64,000 nt of DNA from Silanimonas sp. (GTDB lineage Bacteria > Pseudomonadota > Gammaproteobacteria > Xanthomonadales > Xanthomonadaceae), in NCBI RefSeq assembly GCF_027530345.1, contig NZ_JAPZQK010000004.1:62001-126000 (forward strand), given 5' to 3'. The notes beneath the pieces are model-generated. The model searched no databases. It saw only the letters and a list, made by a program, of their open reading frames with translations, and was not told the origin of the DNA. Position 1 is the first letter of the stretch. Every line of letters starts with the position of its first letter. This document shows, one piece after another, positions 38,207-47,929 of the stretch. Position numbers and translations under genes: made by a program.

Positions 38207-39826
38207 ATGGACAATCCCATTGCGTTCTCCATCCTTGCCGTCAGCCTGGCCCTCGTGGTGTACATCAGCTGGTGGGGCAAGCGCTTCACCACGACCACCA
38301 CCGACTTCTACGTGGCCGGCGGCAAGATCTCGGCGCGCCTCAACGGCTGGGCCATGTTCGGCGACTACTGCAGCGCCGCGAGCTTCCTCGGCGTGGCGGG
38401 TGCCATCGCGCTGGCTGGCGTCGACAGCTGGTGGGTTGCCATCGGTTTCTTCGGCGCGTGGATCTTCGTGCTCGTCGGCCTTGCGGGTCCGCTGAAGAGC
38501 TCCGGCAAGTTCACGGTGGCCGACGTGCTGGTTGGTCGCTTCGGCGGTCGCAGCCTGAAGTTCCTCGCCATGGCGACCACCGTCGTGATCGGCACGCTCT
38601 ACCTGGTGCCGCAGATCGTCGGTGCCGGCCACCTCTTCCAGCTGCTCTTGGGCTGGGACTACAACGTGACGGTGGTCGTCTCGGCGGTCACCATGGGCCT
38701 TATGGTGATCCTCGGCGGGATGATGGGGACGACCTACAACCAAGCCATCCAGGGCGTGATCCTGTTGGCGGCCATGCTGGCGCTGTTTGTGCTCGCGACG
38801 GTCCTGTATTTCGGTGGCAACCCGTTCGCGATCATCGGCCAGGCCATGGACGCGGTGCCGCCGACCGAGGCCGTGAAGGTCATTGGCCAGGTGGTCGTGC
38901 CGCCGGCGGCCGAAGGCGCGGCGCATGGGCCGTTCGTGTTGGCCGAGGCCGTGCGCCAGGGCTTCGCCGACCTGCCGAACGCGCTCACGCCCGGCCTTGC
39001 CGTGCCCGACGTGTGGAGCCAGGTGAGCCTCGTGCTCGGCCTGCTGCTCGGCGTCGCTGGACTGCCGCACATCTTGATCCGCTTCTACACGGTGAAAGAC
39101 GCCACCGACGCCAAGAAGGGTGCACAGCTCACGATCATCGGCCTCGCGGTGTTCTACATCACCGTCCTGTTCGTCGGCTTCGCCACGATGATGATTCTCT
39201 ACGACGAGCTGATCCAGATGCTCGCCGCCGGCGATCGCGGCCGCGCCACCAACATGGCGATCCCGCTGCTGGGCATGGAACTGGGGGGTGAAGTGGGCCT
39301 CGGTCTGATCGCCGCCGGCGCCATGGCCGCGATGCTCAGCACCGCGGTGGGCCTGCTGATCTCGATGACCACCAGCCTGTCGCACGACGTCTATGCTGGC
39401 GTGCTGCGCCCGAACAGCAGCGACCGCGAGCGCCTCGTGTTCGCGAAGATCGGTGCCGTGGTGCTGACGGTGGTCGCCTCGCTGGCGTCGGTGTGGCTGA
39501 AGGACCAGAACGTCGCCATCCTCGTCGCCATGTGCTTCGGCATCGCCGCCAGCACCTTCGCCCCGGTGCTGATCCTGTCGGTCTGGTGGAAGGGCCTCAC
39601 CAAGGAAGGCGTGATCGCCGGTCTCGTGGTGGGTCTGGTGGTGTCGCTGGTGTTCACCTTCGCCCGCTTCGCCGCCGTGCCGGACATCATGGGCATCCGC
39701 GTGCTTGGTAACCCGGCGCTGTATGGCGTCCCGGCGGCCCTGCTGTCGATCATCGTCGCCAGCCTGCTCACCAAGAACACGGGCAACGCCCGCGAGTTCA
39801 TGGCGATGGCCCACCGCGACGCCTGA
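38207..39826 (+). CDS. actP: ActP-type sodium/acetate symporter
   Basis: A 539-residue SLC5-family transporter with about 13 hydrophobic helices. It starts with a helix containing LAVSLALVVYISWWGKRF. Motifs TTTDFYVAGGKIS, NGWAMFGDYCSAASFLG and AMLSTAVGLLISMTTSLSHD (the sodium-site region) are typical of ActP. E. coli ActP takes up acetate and glycolate with sodium. It is the third gene of a porin / small-subunit / symporter operon divergent from acs, which supports acetate as substrate. A strong hairpin follows the gene. Confidence 0.92.
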   Translation: MDNPIAFSILAVSLALVVYISWWGKRFTTTTTDFYVAGGKISARLNGWAMFGDYCSAASFLGVAGAIALAGVDSWWVAIGFFGAWIFVLVGLAGPLKSSGKFTVADVLVGRFGGRSLKFLAMATTVVIGTLYLVPQIVGAGHLFQLLLGWDYNVTVVVSAVTMGLMVILGGMMGTTYNQAIQGVILLAAMLALFVLATVLYFGGNPFAIIGQAMDAVPPTEAVKVIGQVVVPPAAEGAAHGPFVLAEAVRQGFADLPNALTPGLAVPDVWSQVSLVLGLLLGVAGLPHILIRFYTVKDATDAKKGAQLTIIGLAVFYITVLFVGFATMMILYDELIQMLAAGDRGRATNMAIPLLGMELGGEVGLGLIAAGAMAAMLSTAVGLLISMTTSLSHDVYAGVLRPNSSDRERLVFAKIGAVVLTVVASLASVWLKDQNVAILVAMCFGIAASTFAPVLILSVWWKGLTKEGVIAGLVVGLVVSLVFTFARFAAVPDIMGIRVLGNPALYGVPAALLSIIVASLLTKNTGNAREFMAMAHRDA

Positions 39827-39844
39827 TCGGGGCTTCATCGGCTT

Positions 39845-39870
39845 GCACGGCGCCCCACGGGGCGCCGTGC
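39845..39870 (+). terminator. Hairpin after actP
   Basis: GCACGGCGCCCC and GGGGCGCCGTGC form a perfect 12-bp stem with an AC loop, 18 bp after the actP stop. Only a weak T-run (TCGTTT) follows, so it may be an intrinsic terminator or an mRNA-stabilising hairpin. Confidence 0.7.
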
Positions 39871-39904
39871 TCGTTTAGGCTGGTGGGCACCCTGGGGAGA
39901 GGGA

Positions 39905-40924
39905 ATGCCGACCACGCGGCCCAGCTACGCCGAGACCCGAGAAACGCTGCGCTGGCGCGTGGCGCTGGTGCTGGTCGCCCTCATGTCGACGCTGATGCTG
40001 GCCCTCGGCCTGCTCAATACCTCGCTGGGCCTCACCGATACCGCGCGGCTGGCCTGGATCGTCTTCACGCTCAATGCCACGAGCCTGCTGGGCCTGCTCT
40101 GGCTGCCGCGGCGTGCCGGCACCATGGCCTTCTTCGGCGTCATCCTTGGCCTGATCGTGTTCGCCATCGGGTTCGGCTGGTGGCACGAGCGCCCGCTGCA
40201 CTACTGGGGCTTCCTGTTCCCGGTGGTCGTGGTGTTCTTGCTGCCGGCCTGGCGCGCGATGGCCGCCATGCTCGTGTTCGGGCTGTTTGTCTGCGGCGTC
40301 GCGATGGTCCAACTGGAGCCGATCGACGTGGTCCGCTTCGCCAGCGTCTACGGACTGATGGTCTGCTTCGTGACGACCTACGCCCTGCTCGAGGAGCGCG
40401 CCGGCATGATGCTGCGCGAGTTTGGCGACCGCGATGGCTTGACCGGCTGCTTCAACCGCCGACGCTTCAACGAGGCCATGGCCCGCCGGGTTGCGCCGCG
40501 GGCGGAAGCCACCCGCCTCGGCGTGCTGCTGGCCGACGTCGACCACTTCAAGGCCATCAACGACCAGCGCGGCCACCTCGAGGGCGACCGGGTGCTGATG
40601 GCGGTCGCCGCGACGCTGCAGCGCGCGCTGCAGTCGGAGGCGGAGCGCGGCCGCGCCAAGCTCTACCGCTACGGCGGCGAGGAGTTCGCCGTGCTTGTGA
40701 GTGGGCGCGACGCCGCCCAGCTCGGCCTGCTGGCCGAGGCCCTGCGCAGCGCGATCGCCGCCGGCGGCGATGGGATCGGCCCCGGCGAGGTGACGATCAG
40801 CGTCGGCGTTGCGGCGTGGTGGCAGGGCTCGGAAGCGCCGGAAGCCGCCCTGCAGCGCGCCGACGAGGCGCTCTACGAGGCGAAGCGCGGCGGCCGGAAC
40901 CGGGTGGTGGTGGCCCCGGGCTGA
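39905..40924 (+). CDS. Membrane diguanylate cyclase (GGDEF)
   Basis: A 339-residue protein with five to six hydrophobic segments in residues about 15-160 and a C-terminal GGDEF domain (about 175-335). The active-site loop is GGEEF at 257-261 and the metal aspartate is in LLADVDHFKAINDQRGH. It should make cyclic di-GMP from two GTP at the inner membrane. No RxxD inhibitory site was recognised with confidence. It follows actP after a terminator-like hairpin and probably has its own promoter. Confidence 0.9.
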   Translation: MPTTRPSYAETRETLRWRVALVLVALMSTLMLALGLLNTSLGLTDTARLAWIVFTLNATSLLGLLWLPRRAGTMAFFGVILGLIVFAIGFGWWHERPLHYWGFLFPVVVVFLLPAWRAMAAMLVFGLFVCGVAMVQLEPIDVVRFASVYGLMVCFVTTYALLEERAGMMLREFGDRDGLTGCFNRRRFNEAMARRVAPRAEATRLGVLLADVDHFKAINDQRGHLEGDRVLMAVAATLQRALQSEAERGRAKLYRYGGEEFAVLVSGRDAAQLGLLAEALRSAIAAGGDGIGPGEVTISVGVAAWWQGSEAPEAALQRADEALYEAKRGGRNRVVVAPG

Positions 40925-40931
40925 GGCAACA

Positions 40932-40957
40932 AAAAACCCGCCTCTCGGCGGGTTTTT
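40932..40957. terminator. Bidirectional intrinsic terminator
   Basis: AAAAACCCGCC-TCTC-GGCGGGTTTTT: a stem of 11 pairs, with A- and T-runs at both sides, between the convergent GGDEF gene and rpmG. Works in either direction. Confidence 0.93.
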
Positions 40958-40984
40958 CGTGGGGCGGATCGTTCGGCCGAAGGC

Positions 40985-41149
40985 TTACTTGATCTTCGCT
41001 TCCTTGTAGGCGACGTGCTTGCGGATCGTCGGATCGTACTTCTTGATCTCGAACTTGCCGGTCATCGTCTTCTTGTTCTTGTCGGTGGTGTAGAAGTGGC
41101 CGGTACCGGCCGTCGACACCAGACGGATCTTGTCGCGCTTCGAAGCCAT
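40985..41149 (-). CDS. rpmG: 50S ribosomal protein L33
   Basis: A 54-residue ribosomal protein, read as [20 protein letters not shown] and ending KEAKIK. The sequence [20 protein letters not shown] is characteristic of the cysteine-free L33 form found in gammaproteobacteria. It follows rpmB by 12 bp in the usual rpmB-rpmG operon and ends just before the bidirectional terminator. Confidence 0.96.
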   Translation of the reverse strand: MASKRDKIRLVSTAGTGHFYTTDKNKKTMTGKFEIKKYDPTIRKHVAYKEAKIK

Positions 41150-41161
41150 GGTGGTTCTCCC

Positions 41162-41398
41162 TTAGACCTTGACGCCGGAGGCGCGGAGCTCGGCGAGGAC
41201 AGCGTCGATGCCGTTCTTGTCGATCGTGCGCAGGGCGTTCGCCGAAATCTTGAGCTTCACCCAGCGGTTCTCGCTGGCAACCCAGAAGCGGCGCTCGTGG
41301 ATGTTCGCCGAAAAGGTACGGCGCGTCTTGTTGTTCGCGTGGGAAACATTGTTGCCCGACATCACGCTCTTGCCGGTCAGCTGACACTTGCGGCCCAT
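41162..41398 (-). CDS. rpmB: 50S ribosomal protein L28
   Basis: A 78-residue ribosomal protein starting [20 protein letters not shown] and containing [20 protein letters not shown]. Length matches E. coli L28 (78). A strong ribosome-binding site (AGGAGGG) lies 6 bp before the start. First gene of the rpmB-rpmG operon. The 290-bp region upstream, shared with the orphan parA, should carry its promoter. Confidence 0.97.
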   Translation of the reverse strand: MGRKCQLTGKSVMSGNNVSHANNKTRRTFSANIHERRFWVASENRWVKLKISANALRTIDKNGIDAVLAELRASGVKV

Positions 41399-41689
41399 GT
41401 GGCCCTCCTGGGTGCTTCGTGGGTGCCGCCCATTGCCTGGGTGGCTTCGGCCCGCCCCGCGGCCCGGAGGCCGTGCCCTTGAAGGCGGTGGGGCGGAAGG
41501 TCCCGCGTGGGCGGGACGGTGCATCCCCATGCGGCCGACGGGCGGACGCAGGGAGCCGCGCACTATGCCAGCGTCCCGGCCTGTGGACAAGTCCGCCGGG
41601 TTGGGCGTTCAGGCGGCCGGGCAGCGCACCGTTGCCACCCTAGGCCCATCCCGCCGACACTCGGACGGGACCGAACCGGGGAGAACCGC

Positions 41690-42445
41690 ATGATCGTGAC
41701 GGTGGCGAACCACAAGGGCGGCGTGGGCAAGACCTCGCTGGCCGCGCATTTGGCCTTCCGGGCCGCGGAGCGCGGCAACAAGGTGCTGGCCGTGGATTTC
41801 GACGCCCAGGGCAATCTCACCGGCACGCTGGCCGACCGCGGCAAGGCCCTGAAGGCCGACGGCGCCGAGCGCCTGTTCTTGGCCGACGGGGTGCCGGTCC
41901 CGATGCAGGGGGGCGATCCGAACATCCACGTGCTGCCGGCGACCGCCGCGCTCAACGCCACCGACCGCGGCCAGCTCTCGCAGGCCTTCACCGCCATCGG
42001 CCACCTGAAGACGCTCAACAAGGAGTTCAGCGTCATCGTCATCGACACCGCGCCGGCCATCGGCCTGCGCCTCACCGCCGCGCTGGCCGCCTCGCAGCGA
42101 CTCGTCATCCCGCTGCAGCCCGAAAGCTATGCCGTCGACGGCGTGGCCTCGCTGCTGGCCGAGGCGGTGTCGATTTCCGAGCACATGAACCCGAACCTCG
42201 CGCCGGCCGAGTTCGTCATCAACGCCATCAATCCGCGGGCCAAGCAGCACGCCACCACCGCGCAGCGCCTGATGCAGCAGTTCAAGGTGCGCACGCCGCA
42301 CCTGCGTCGCGCCATCGCCGTGGCCGACGCGCTCGCCGCGAAGAGGCCCGTGTGGCGGAACCCGTCGAACAGCGCGGTGGCCAACGAGTGGGCCGTGCTC
42401 TGCGACGAGTTGCTGGACGAGTTCGGCGTGGTCGACTGGACCTGA
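41690..42445 (+). CDS. Orphan ParA-family ATPase
   Basis: A 251-residue deviant-Walker ATPase. The Walker A motif is HKGGVGKTSLAAHLA and the second motif is VLAVDFDAQGNLTGTL. It is distinct from the parA gene next to parB 3.5 kb away. No parB follows it; the next gene, 104 bp on, is an ABC ATPase. Orphan ParA proteins position cellular cargos such as chemoreceptor arrays or enzyme complexes, or act in plasmid-type partition. Its role here is unknown. The start at 41690 is chosen because MIVTVANHKGG is the standard family start. Confidence 0.88.
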   Translation: MIVTVANHKGGVGKTSLAAHLAFRAAERGNKVLAVDFDAQGNLTGTLADRGKALKADGAERLFLADGVPVPMQGGDPNIHVLPATAALNATDRGQLSQAFTAIGHLKTLNKEFSVIVIDTAPAIGLRLTAALAASQRLVIPLQPESYAVDGVASLLAEAVSISEHMNPNLAPAEFVINAINPRAKQHATTAQRLMQQFKVRTPHLRRAIAVADALAAKRPVWRNPSNSAVANEWAVLCDELLDEFGVVDWT

Positions 42446-42549
42446 GCCGGGCCGCACGAGCTCCCCGCCGAAGGTCACGGTGACCGCCGGCGGTTTCGCG
42501 AGCACCGGAGCGCCGCCGACACTGGCCCTCCCTGATCCCGAGATGGCTG

Positions 42550-43431
42550 ATGACCGTCGAACTGCGGCTGGACGAGGTCTCGTTCCGCTACGGGCGAAAG
42601 CCCGACACCCTGCATGCCCTGCGGCTGCAGCAAGGTGCCGGCATCCTCGGCCTGCTCGGCCCGAACGGTGCGGGCAAATCCACGCTGATGCGGCTGCTGG
42701 CGACGCTAAGCGCGCCGAGCCGCGGGCGCATCACTTGGAACGGCGGCGACATCGCCCGAGATCCCAATGCACTTCGCCGGGAACTCGGCTACCTGCCACA
42801 GGAATTCGGCGTCTACCCGGCCCTGAGCGCGCGCGAGTTCCTCGCCTACCTCGCCGCGGTGAAAGGCCTGGACCGCCGCCGTGGCGACGAGCGGATCGAG
42901 GCCTGCCTCGCCGCCGTGGGCCTGGCCCACGCCGCCGATCGACGGCTCGGCGATTTTTCCGGCGGCATGCGCCAGCGCGTGGGCATCGCCCAGGCCCTGC
43001 TCAGCGAACCGCGCCTGCTGATCGTCGACGAACCGACGGTGGGCCTCGACCCCGAGGAGCGCCTCCGATTTCGCCAGATCCTCACCGAGCTGGCGGCCGA
43101 CCGACTGGTCATCCTCTCCACCCATATCGTCAGCGACGTCGATTCCAGTGCCGACCGCATCGCCGTGATGCGCAATGGCCGCCTGTTGGCCCACGTCACG
43201 CCGGGCGAGCTGATCGCCCGCGCCGTGGGCCAGGTGTGGCGCTGCACGATCGGCGACAGCGAATTGCCCGCCCTGCGTGAGCGCCATCCGGTGAGCCACG
43301 TGGAGCGTGTCGAGGGCGGGCTGCGTGTGCACGTCATCGCCCGCGTCGCGCCGCAGCCCGTGGCCGAAGCGATCGCCCCGGCGCTGGAAGACGCCTACCT
43401 CGCCTGCCTGCACCTCACGGACGCTGCCTGA
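42550..43431 (+). CDS. ABC-2-type transporter ATPase
   Basis: A 293-residue ATPase. Walker A is GPNGAGKSTLMRLL, the Q-loop region is LGYLPQEFGVYPALSAREFL, the signature is FSGGMRQRVGIAQALL and Walker B is LLIVDEPTVGLDPEERL. The C-terminal region of about 75 residues is an accessory domain. Its last base is the first base of the permease start codon (TGATGG), so the two are translated together. Substrate unknown. Confidence 0.92.
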   Translation: MTVELRLDEVSFRYGRKPDTLHALRLQQGAGILGLLGPNGAGKSTLMRLLATLSAPSRGRITWNGGDIARDPNALRRELGYLPQEFGVYPALSAREFLAYLAAVKGLDRRRGDERIEACLAAVGLAHAADRRLGDFSGGMRQRVGIAQALLSEPRLLIVDEPTVGLDPEERLRFRQILTELAADRLVILSTHIVSDVDSSADRIAVMRNGRLLAHVTPGELIARAVGQVWRCTIGDSELPALRERHPVSHVERVEGGLRVHVIARVAPQPVAEAIAPALEDAYLACLHLTDAA

Positions 43432-44972
43432 TGGACGCGCTGCGTCGCCTTGCCGCGATCAGCCTCGCGGACCTGCGCCAGCGCACCCGGCAACCGCGCT
43501 TCTGGTGGGTGCTGGCCCTGCTCGTGGCGGGCGCCTGGCTGTGCCTGCCCGAGGCGGGCAGCAGCAACGGCATGCGCGTCACCGTCGGCGAAGGCCGCGG
43601 CTGGTACTCCAGCGCCTGGGTGGGAATGGTCATGGCCCTGTGCGCCTCGACCCTGCTAACGCTGTTCGGCTTCTACGCCGCGCGCGGCAGCATCGCGCAG
43701 GACATCGACAGCCGCGGCTGGGAAGTGCTGATGGCGACGCCGATGACCCGCGCCGGCTACCTCGTGGCGAAGTTCATGGGCTTGATGGCGGTGTTCGCGC
43801 TCTACATCGGCGCGATGGCGCTCACCGGCCTCGTCGGCCAGTGGGTGCGTGGCGAAGTGGCGGTGTTCGCGCCCTGGGAATTGCTGAAGCCCCTCCTGCT
43901 GCTCACCTTGCCGGCGATGGCGGTGACGGCGGCCTGCATCGTCTGGTTCGACCTGCTGCCTTGGCTGCGGGCCACGGCTGGCAACGTGCTGTATTTCTTC
44001 GTGTGGATCACGCTGCTCGTGGTGGGCCCCGCCGGCATGTCGGAGGGCGACCTGGCCCAGCCCGCGCCGGACGAGTCGACCGTGCTGCTCACCGACGTCC
44101 CTGGCATCACCGTGATGCGCACCGACATCCTGCCGGTGGTGGCGGCTACGCGGCCCGATCTCGTCTCCGACAACTTCCAGATCGGCGGCTCCGGCGAGGA
44201 TGACCCGTCCGCGCGATTCCCTTGGGACGCGTGGCACCCGGACGCCAGTGCGGTGGTATCACGGCTTGCCCTGATGCTGCTGGCGCTGGGCCTCGCCCTG
44301 GCGGCCACGCCGCTCGTGAACTGGGCCGCGAGCCGGCCGCGCAACCGCGTCGATGCGGCGTCGCAGGTCGGTTGGCGCTTGCGTTGGCTGGATCTCGTGC
44401 TGAAGCCGCTCGAAGGTGTCGCTTTCGGTCGGCTGGTGGCGGCCGAGTTGCGCCTCGCCCTGCGCCCTCGCGGGGCGTGGTGGTGGCTGTTCGCCCTCGG
44501 GGCATTGGGCGCGCAAATCGGTGCGCCGGGCGAAGGCCGCCATGCCGCGTGGTTGGTCGCCCTCGCGCTCGGCCTACCGTACTTCGCCCGTGCGCTGCTG
44601 CGCGACGATGAATGCGGCACCGCCGACCTGCTCGCGTCCGGGGAGCGGCGTCGCGGCCAGTTGCGCGCGGCGCGCCTGGCGGCCGCGAGCCTGCTGGCGC
44701 TGGGCCTGTCTCTGCCCAGCCTGATCCTCTCCCCGGAACACGCGTTCGCCGTGGCGGCGGCGGCGCTCAGCGTCGCCGCGTGCGGGTTCGCGCTGGCACG
44801 CCTCACCGGCAATGCGCGAACGGCGGAGCTGCTCTACGTGCTGGGCGCCTACCTCGCGCTCAACGGCGCGCCCGTCTTCAGCCCCTTCGCCCATCCGCAG
44901 GCCACGATGCTGTGGCACGGTGCCGCGTCCGTCGTCGCGGTGCTGGTCGTGCTGATCGGTGACCGGCGCTAG
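43431..44972 (+). CDS. ABC-2-type transporter permease
   Basis: A 513-residue membrane protein with about ten hydrophobic segments, e.g. FWWVLALLVAGAWLCL, LLLLTLPAMAVTAACIVWF and YFFVWITLLVVGPAG. A periplasmic loop lies around residues 205-265. It has no recognisable enzymatic domain. Coupled to the ATPase upstream; together they form a two-gene exporter similar to ABC-2 systems for peptides, polysaccharide or sodium. The substrate cannot be inferred. Confidence 0.85.
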   Translation: MDALRRLAAISLADLRQRTRQPRFWWVLALLVAGAWLCLPEAGSSNGMRVTVGEGRGWYSSAWVGMVMALCASTLLTLFGFYAARGSIAQDIDSRGWEVLMATPMTRAGYLVAKFMGLMAVFALYIGAMALTGLVGQWVRGEVAVFAPWELLKPLLLLTLPAMAVTAACIVWFDLLPWLRATAGNVLYFFVWITLLVVGPAGMSEGDLAQPAPDESTVLLTDVPGITVMRTDILPVVAATRPDLVSDNFQIGGSGEDDPSARFPWDAWHPDASAVVSRLALMLLALGLALAATPLVNWAASRPRNRVDAASQVGWRLRWLDLVLKPLEGVAFGRLVAAELRLALRPRGAWWWLFALGALGAQIGAPGEGRHAAWLVALALGLPYFARALLRDDECGTADLLASGERRRGQLRAARLAAASLLALGLSLPSLILSPEHAFAVAAAALSVAACGFALARLTGNARTAELLYVLGAYLALNGAPVFSPFAHPQATMLWHGAASVVAVLVVLIGDRR

Positions 44973-44984
44973 CGCCGGCCGAAG

Positions 44985-45881
44985 TTAGACCTCGCTGCGG
45001 CCGCGCAGCCGCTCGAGCAAGCCCTCGAGCGTCTCGTTGCCGTGGAAATGCAGCACCAGCTGGCCCTTGCCGCCGCGGCCGGATTTCACTTCCACCTTCG
45101 TGCCCAGCAGTTCGCCGAGCTCGCGCTCGAGTTGGGCGACATCGGCGTCGCGCTTCACCGCGGGCTTCTTGCCGGGCTTCGTCTCCGGCAGCTTGCCGGC
45201 GGCGAGTTCGTGGGCACGTCGCTCCACCTCGCGCACGCTCCAGCCTTCCTCGGCCGCCTGCTGGGCCAGCGCGATGGCGGCCTGCGGGTTGAGCGTCAGC
45301 AGGGCGCGGGCGTGGCCCATCTCCAGCTTGCGGGCGTCGACGAGGGCGCGGATGGCCTCCGGCAGCTCGAGCAGGCGCAGCAGGTTCGAAACGGCAGCGC
45401 GCGAGCGGCCCACGGCCTCGGCCGCCTGCTGGTGCGTCAAGGCGAATTCGTCGATGAGGCGGGCCAGGGCCTGCGCTTCCTCCAGCGGATTGAGGTCTTC
45501 GCGCTGGATGTTCTCGATCAGCGCCATGGCGATGACGGCGCGGTCGTCGACCTTGCGCAGCACCACCGGCACCTCGGCGAGGCCGGCGCGCTCGGCGGCG
45601 CGCCAGCGGCGTTCGCCGGCAATGATCTCGTAGCGGTCCTTGCCGACCGCGCGCACCAGGATGGGCTGGATCACGCCCTGGGCCTTGATCGACTCGGCGA
45701 GTTCGTCGAGCGCCGCGCCGTCGAAGTGCTGGCGTGGCTGGTACTTGCCGGCCTGCAGCTGGCCGATCGGCAGTGTCTTCAGGACATCGCCCGGCGCCGG
45801 CTCGTCGGCCTTCGCGCCCTTGTTGCCGGTGCCCAGCAGGGCATCGAGGCCGCGACCGAGGCCGCGTGCTTTCGTGCTCAT
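44985..45881 (-). CDS. parB: Chromosome-partition protein ParB
   Basis: A 298-residue ParB/Spo0J. The CTPase/clamp motif region is GKDRYEIIAGERRWRAA, followed by ALIENIQREDLNPLEEAQAL and a helix-turn-helix (LTHQQAAEAVGRSRAAVSNL) that binds parS. The C-terminal dimer domain closes the protein. It loads on parS near the origin and works with ParA to segregate the chromosome. It overlaps parA by 4 bp. I did not find a clear parS site in the window. Confidence 0.95.
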   Translation of the reverse strand: MSTKARGLGRGLDALLGTGNKGAKADEPAPGDVLKTLPIGQLQAGKYQPRQHFDGAALDELAESIKAQGVIQPILVRAVGKDRYEIIAGERRWRAAERAGLAEVPVVLRKVDDRAVIAMALIENIQREDLNPLEEAQALARLIDEFALTHQQAAEAVGRSRAAVSNLLRLLELPEAIRALVDARKLEMGHARALLTLNPQAAIALAQQAAEEGWSVREVERRAHELAAGKLPETKPGKKPAVKRDADVAQLERELGELLGTKVEVKSGRGGKGQLVLHFHGNETLEGLLERLRGRSEV

Positions 45882-46663
45882 CGCGCGGCCTCCTTGGCCA
45901 GCTTCTTCTCGCCGCGGACGATCTCGCCGGCCAGCCCGAGGTAGGCGATGCCGCCGCGCGAGGCGCGGTCATACCCGATGATGCTGCGGCCATGCGACGG
46001 CGCTTCGGCGAGGCGCACGTTGCGCGGCACGATCGAGCGGAAGACCTTGTCGCCGAAGTGCTCGGTGAGCTCGTTCGACACCGCGCTGGCGAGGTTGTTG
46101 CGCACGTCGTACATGGTGCGGACGATGCCGCTGATCTCGAGGGCCGGGTTGAGCTTCTGCTTCAGCGCATTGATGGTGTTGACCAGCGCCGACAGGCCTT
46201 CCAGCGCGAAGTACTCGCACTGCATCGGCACGATCACGCCGTCCGCCGCGGCCAGCGCGTTCAGCGTCAGCAGCGAGAGCGAGGGCGGGCAGTCGATCAG
46301 GATGTAGTCGTAGCGGTCGCGCACCGTGTCGAGTGCGTTCTTCAGTCGCTGCTCGCGCTGCGACTCGTCCATCAGGCGGATCTCGGCCGCCGTCAGGTCG
46401 ATGTTCGTGGGCAGCAGGTCGTAGCCTTCCTGCGTCTTGACGATCGCGGCGTCCGCGGTCGCCTCTTCGAACAACACCTCGCACATCGAGGCCTCGAGCT
46501 CGCGCTTGTCGACGCCCGAAGCCATGGTGGCGTTGCCCTGCGGGTCGAGGTCGACCAGCAGCACGCGGCGCGGGGTGGTGGCGAGAGCGGCGGCCAGGTT
46601 GACGGCCGTCGTCGTCTTGCCGACGCCGCCTTTCTGGTTGGCGATTGCGAGGATGCGGGCCAT
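45878..46663 (-). CDS. parA: Chromosome-partition ATPase ParA
   Basis: A 261-residue ParA/Soj. The deviant Walker A motif is NQKGGVGKTTTAVNLA, with VLLVDLDPQGNATMASG and YILIDCPPSLSLLTLNAL following. The protein lacks the N-terminal DNA-binding extension of large plasmid ParA, as chromosomal ParA proteins do. ParA and ParB are translationally coupled (4-bp overlap). The start at 46663 gives the canonical MARILAIANQKGG. Confidence 0.96.
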   Translation of the reverse strand: MARILAIANQKGGVGKTTTAVNLAAALATTPRRVLLVDLDPQGNATMASGVDKRELEASMCEVLFEEATADAAIVKTQEGYDLLPTNIDLTAAEIRLMDESQREQRLKNALDTVRDRYDYILIDCPPSLSLLTLNALAAADGVIVPMQCEYFALEGLSALVNTINALKQKLNPALEISGIVRTMYDVRNNLASAVSNELTEHFGDKVFRSIVPRNVRLAEAPSHGRSIIGYDRASRGGIAYLGLAGEIVRGEKKLAKEAAR

Positions 46664-46776
46664 GCGGGACGCGGGTTCCGTGCAGCCGGCCCGAGGGGCC
46701 GGCAAGGCCGTGGATGATGCCACAGCGCCCCGGAGCCCCGGCTCGGGTCAGGCCGGCCGCGGGTTCGGGCGCCTCT

Positions 46777-47772
46777 TCAGGCCCCGCGGCGCAGCAGGCC
46801 GGCCTCGCGCAGGCTGGCGATGGTGGCGTCCAGCAGCTCGGGCAGCGGGGTCTCGCGGTAGCCCAGCCGGGCGATGGCCTTCGAGGAGTCCACCTTCAGG
46901 TCGTGGCACGGGAACACGGCGGCTTCCGGGGTGATGTCGGGCATCTTGCCGGTGACCCGCGAGAGGGTGTCACTGGCCCAGGCCACCGACTTCAGCACCC
47001 AGGCCGGGGTGGCGCGGGCGGGCGCCTTGCGGCCCAGGCGCTCGCCGATCATGCCGATCAGCTCGACGAAGCTGGCGTGTGCGCCACCGAGCAGGAAGGT
47101 CTCGCCCTCGATGCCGTCCTCGAAAGCCCGCACCTGGGCCCGGGCGATCTCGCGCACATCCGCGAAGGCGCCGGAGCCGGGTGGGGCGCCGGGCAGCTTG
47201 CCCTGGTCGACCAGCAGGATGAGCCGCGCCCAATTGCGCGTGTCGCCGGGGCCGAGGATGTGGGAGGGCTGGAAGACCACCCACGGTACGCGCGAGCCGC
47301 GCACAGCCTGCTCGGCCAGGAACTTGGTGCGCTCGTAGTTCACCCAGCTCTCGCCGCCGCGCTGCGGCACGTCCTCGCGCAGCACGCCGTGGACGAGGTG
47401 CGAGTACGCCGAGACCGAGCTGGTGTGCAGGAAGCGCCGGATGCCGGCGGCTTCCGCCGCGCGCAGCAGCAGTTCGGCCCCGCGCACGTTGGTGCGCGTT
47501 TGGATCGGGTTGTGCGGGCGCCACTGGGTGGTGTCCGCGGCGGTGTGGAAGATCGCGTCGCAGCCTTCGACCGCCGCCTGCAGGAGGGCCCATTCGGCGG
47601 GCCGCTCCTCGCCCAGCGCGGCGCGGACGGGCTCGCCGCCCAAGGCGCGGATGGCGGCATCGCCCGACTCCGAACGCGAGACGCCTCGTACCGTGTGGCC
47701 GGCGAGGACCAGTTCGCGCAACAGATGCTGGCCGACGAAGCCGGTGGCTCCGGTGAGCAGGACTTCAGCCAT
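46777..47772 (-). CDS. NAD-dependent epimerase/dehydratase (extended SDR)
   Basis: A 331-residue extended SDR. The N-terminal cofactor site is VLLTGATGFVGQHLLREL. The catalytic tyrosine and lysine are in WVNYERTKFLAEQ, and FLHTSSVSAYS holds the serine. Family members act on nucleotide sugars, sterols or flavonoid-like substrates. The start at 47772 matches the family N-terminus. It lies upstream of parA on the same strand, 113 bp away, which is an unusual neighbour. Confidence 0.87.
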   Translation of the reverse strand: MAEVLLTGATGFVGQHLLRELVLAGHTVRGVSRSESGDAAIRALGGEPVRAALGEERPAEWALLQAAVEGCDAIFHTAADTTQWRPHNPIQTRTNVRGAELLLRAAEAAGIRRFLHTSSVSAYSHLVHGVLREDVPQRGGESWVNYERTKFLAEQAVRGSRVPWVVFQPSHILGPGDTRNWARLILLVDQGKLPGAPPGSGAFADVREIARAQVRAFEDGIEGETFLLGGAHASFVELIGMIGERLGRKAPARATPAWVLKSVAWASDTLSRVTGKMPDITPEAAVFPCHDLKVDSSKAIARLGYRETPLPELLDATIASLREAGLLRRGA

Positions 47773-47929
47773 GGGGAGGCTCGCAGCAGGGGGGAGGCCG
47801 AAGGTGGCCCATCCGGGGCCTGCGGAACGTGAGCACGGTCGCGCCGTGGCCCAGGATGACGTGGGTTGACGCTTCGGGCCGGCGGGCGGAGGAGAATCCC
47901 GGCACCACCCGGCCGCGAGACCTCTCCCC

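Noticed and set aside
37913-39838. 641-codon minus-strand frame opposite actP
   Set aside because: His/Asp/Glu-rich shadow of the symporter gene.
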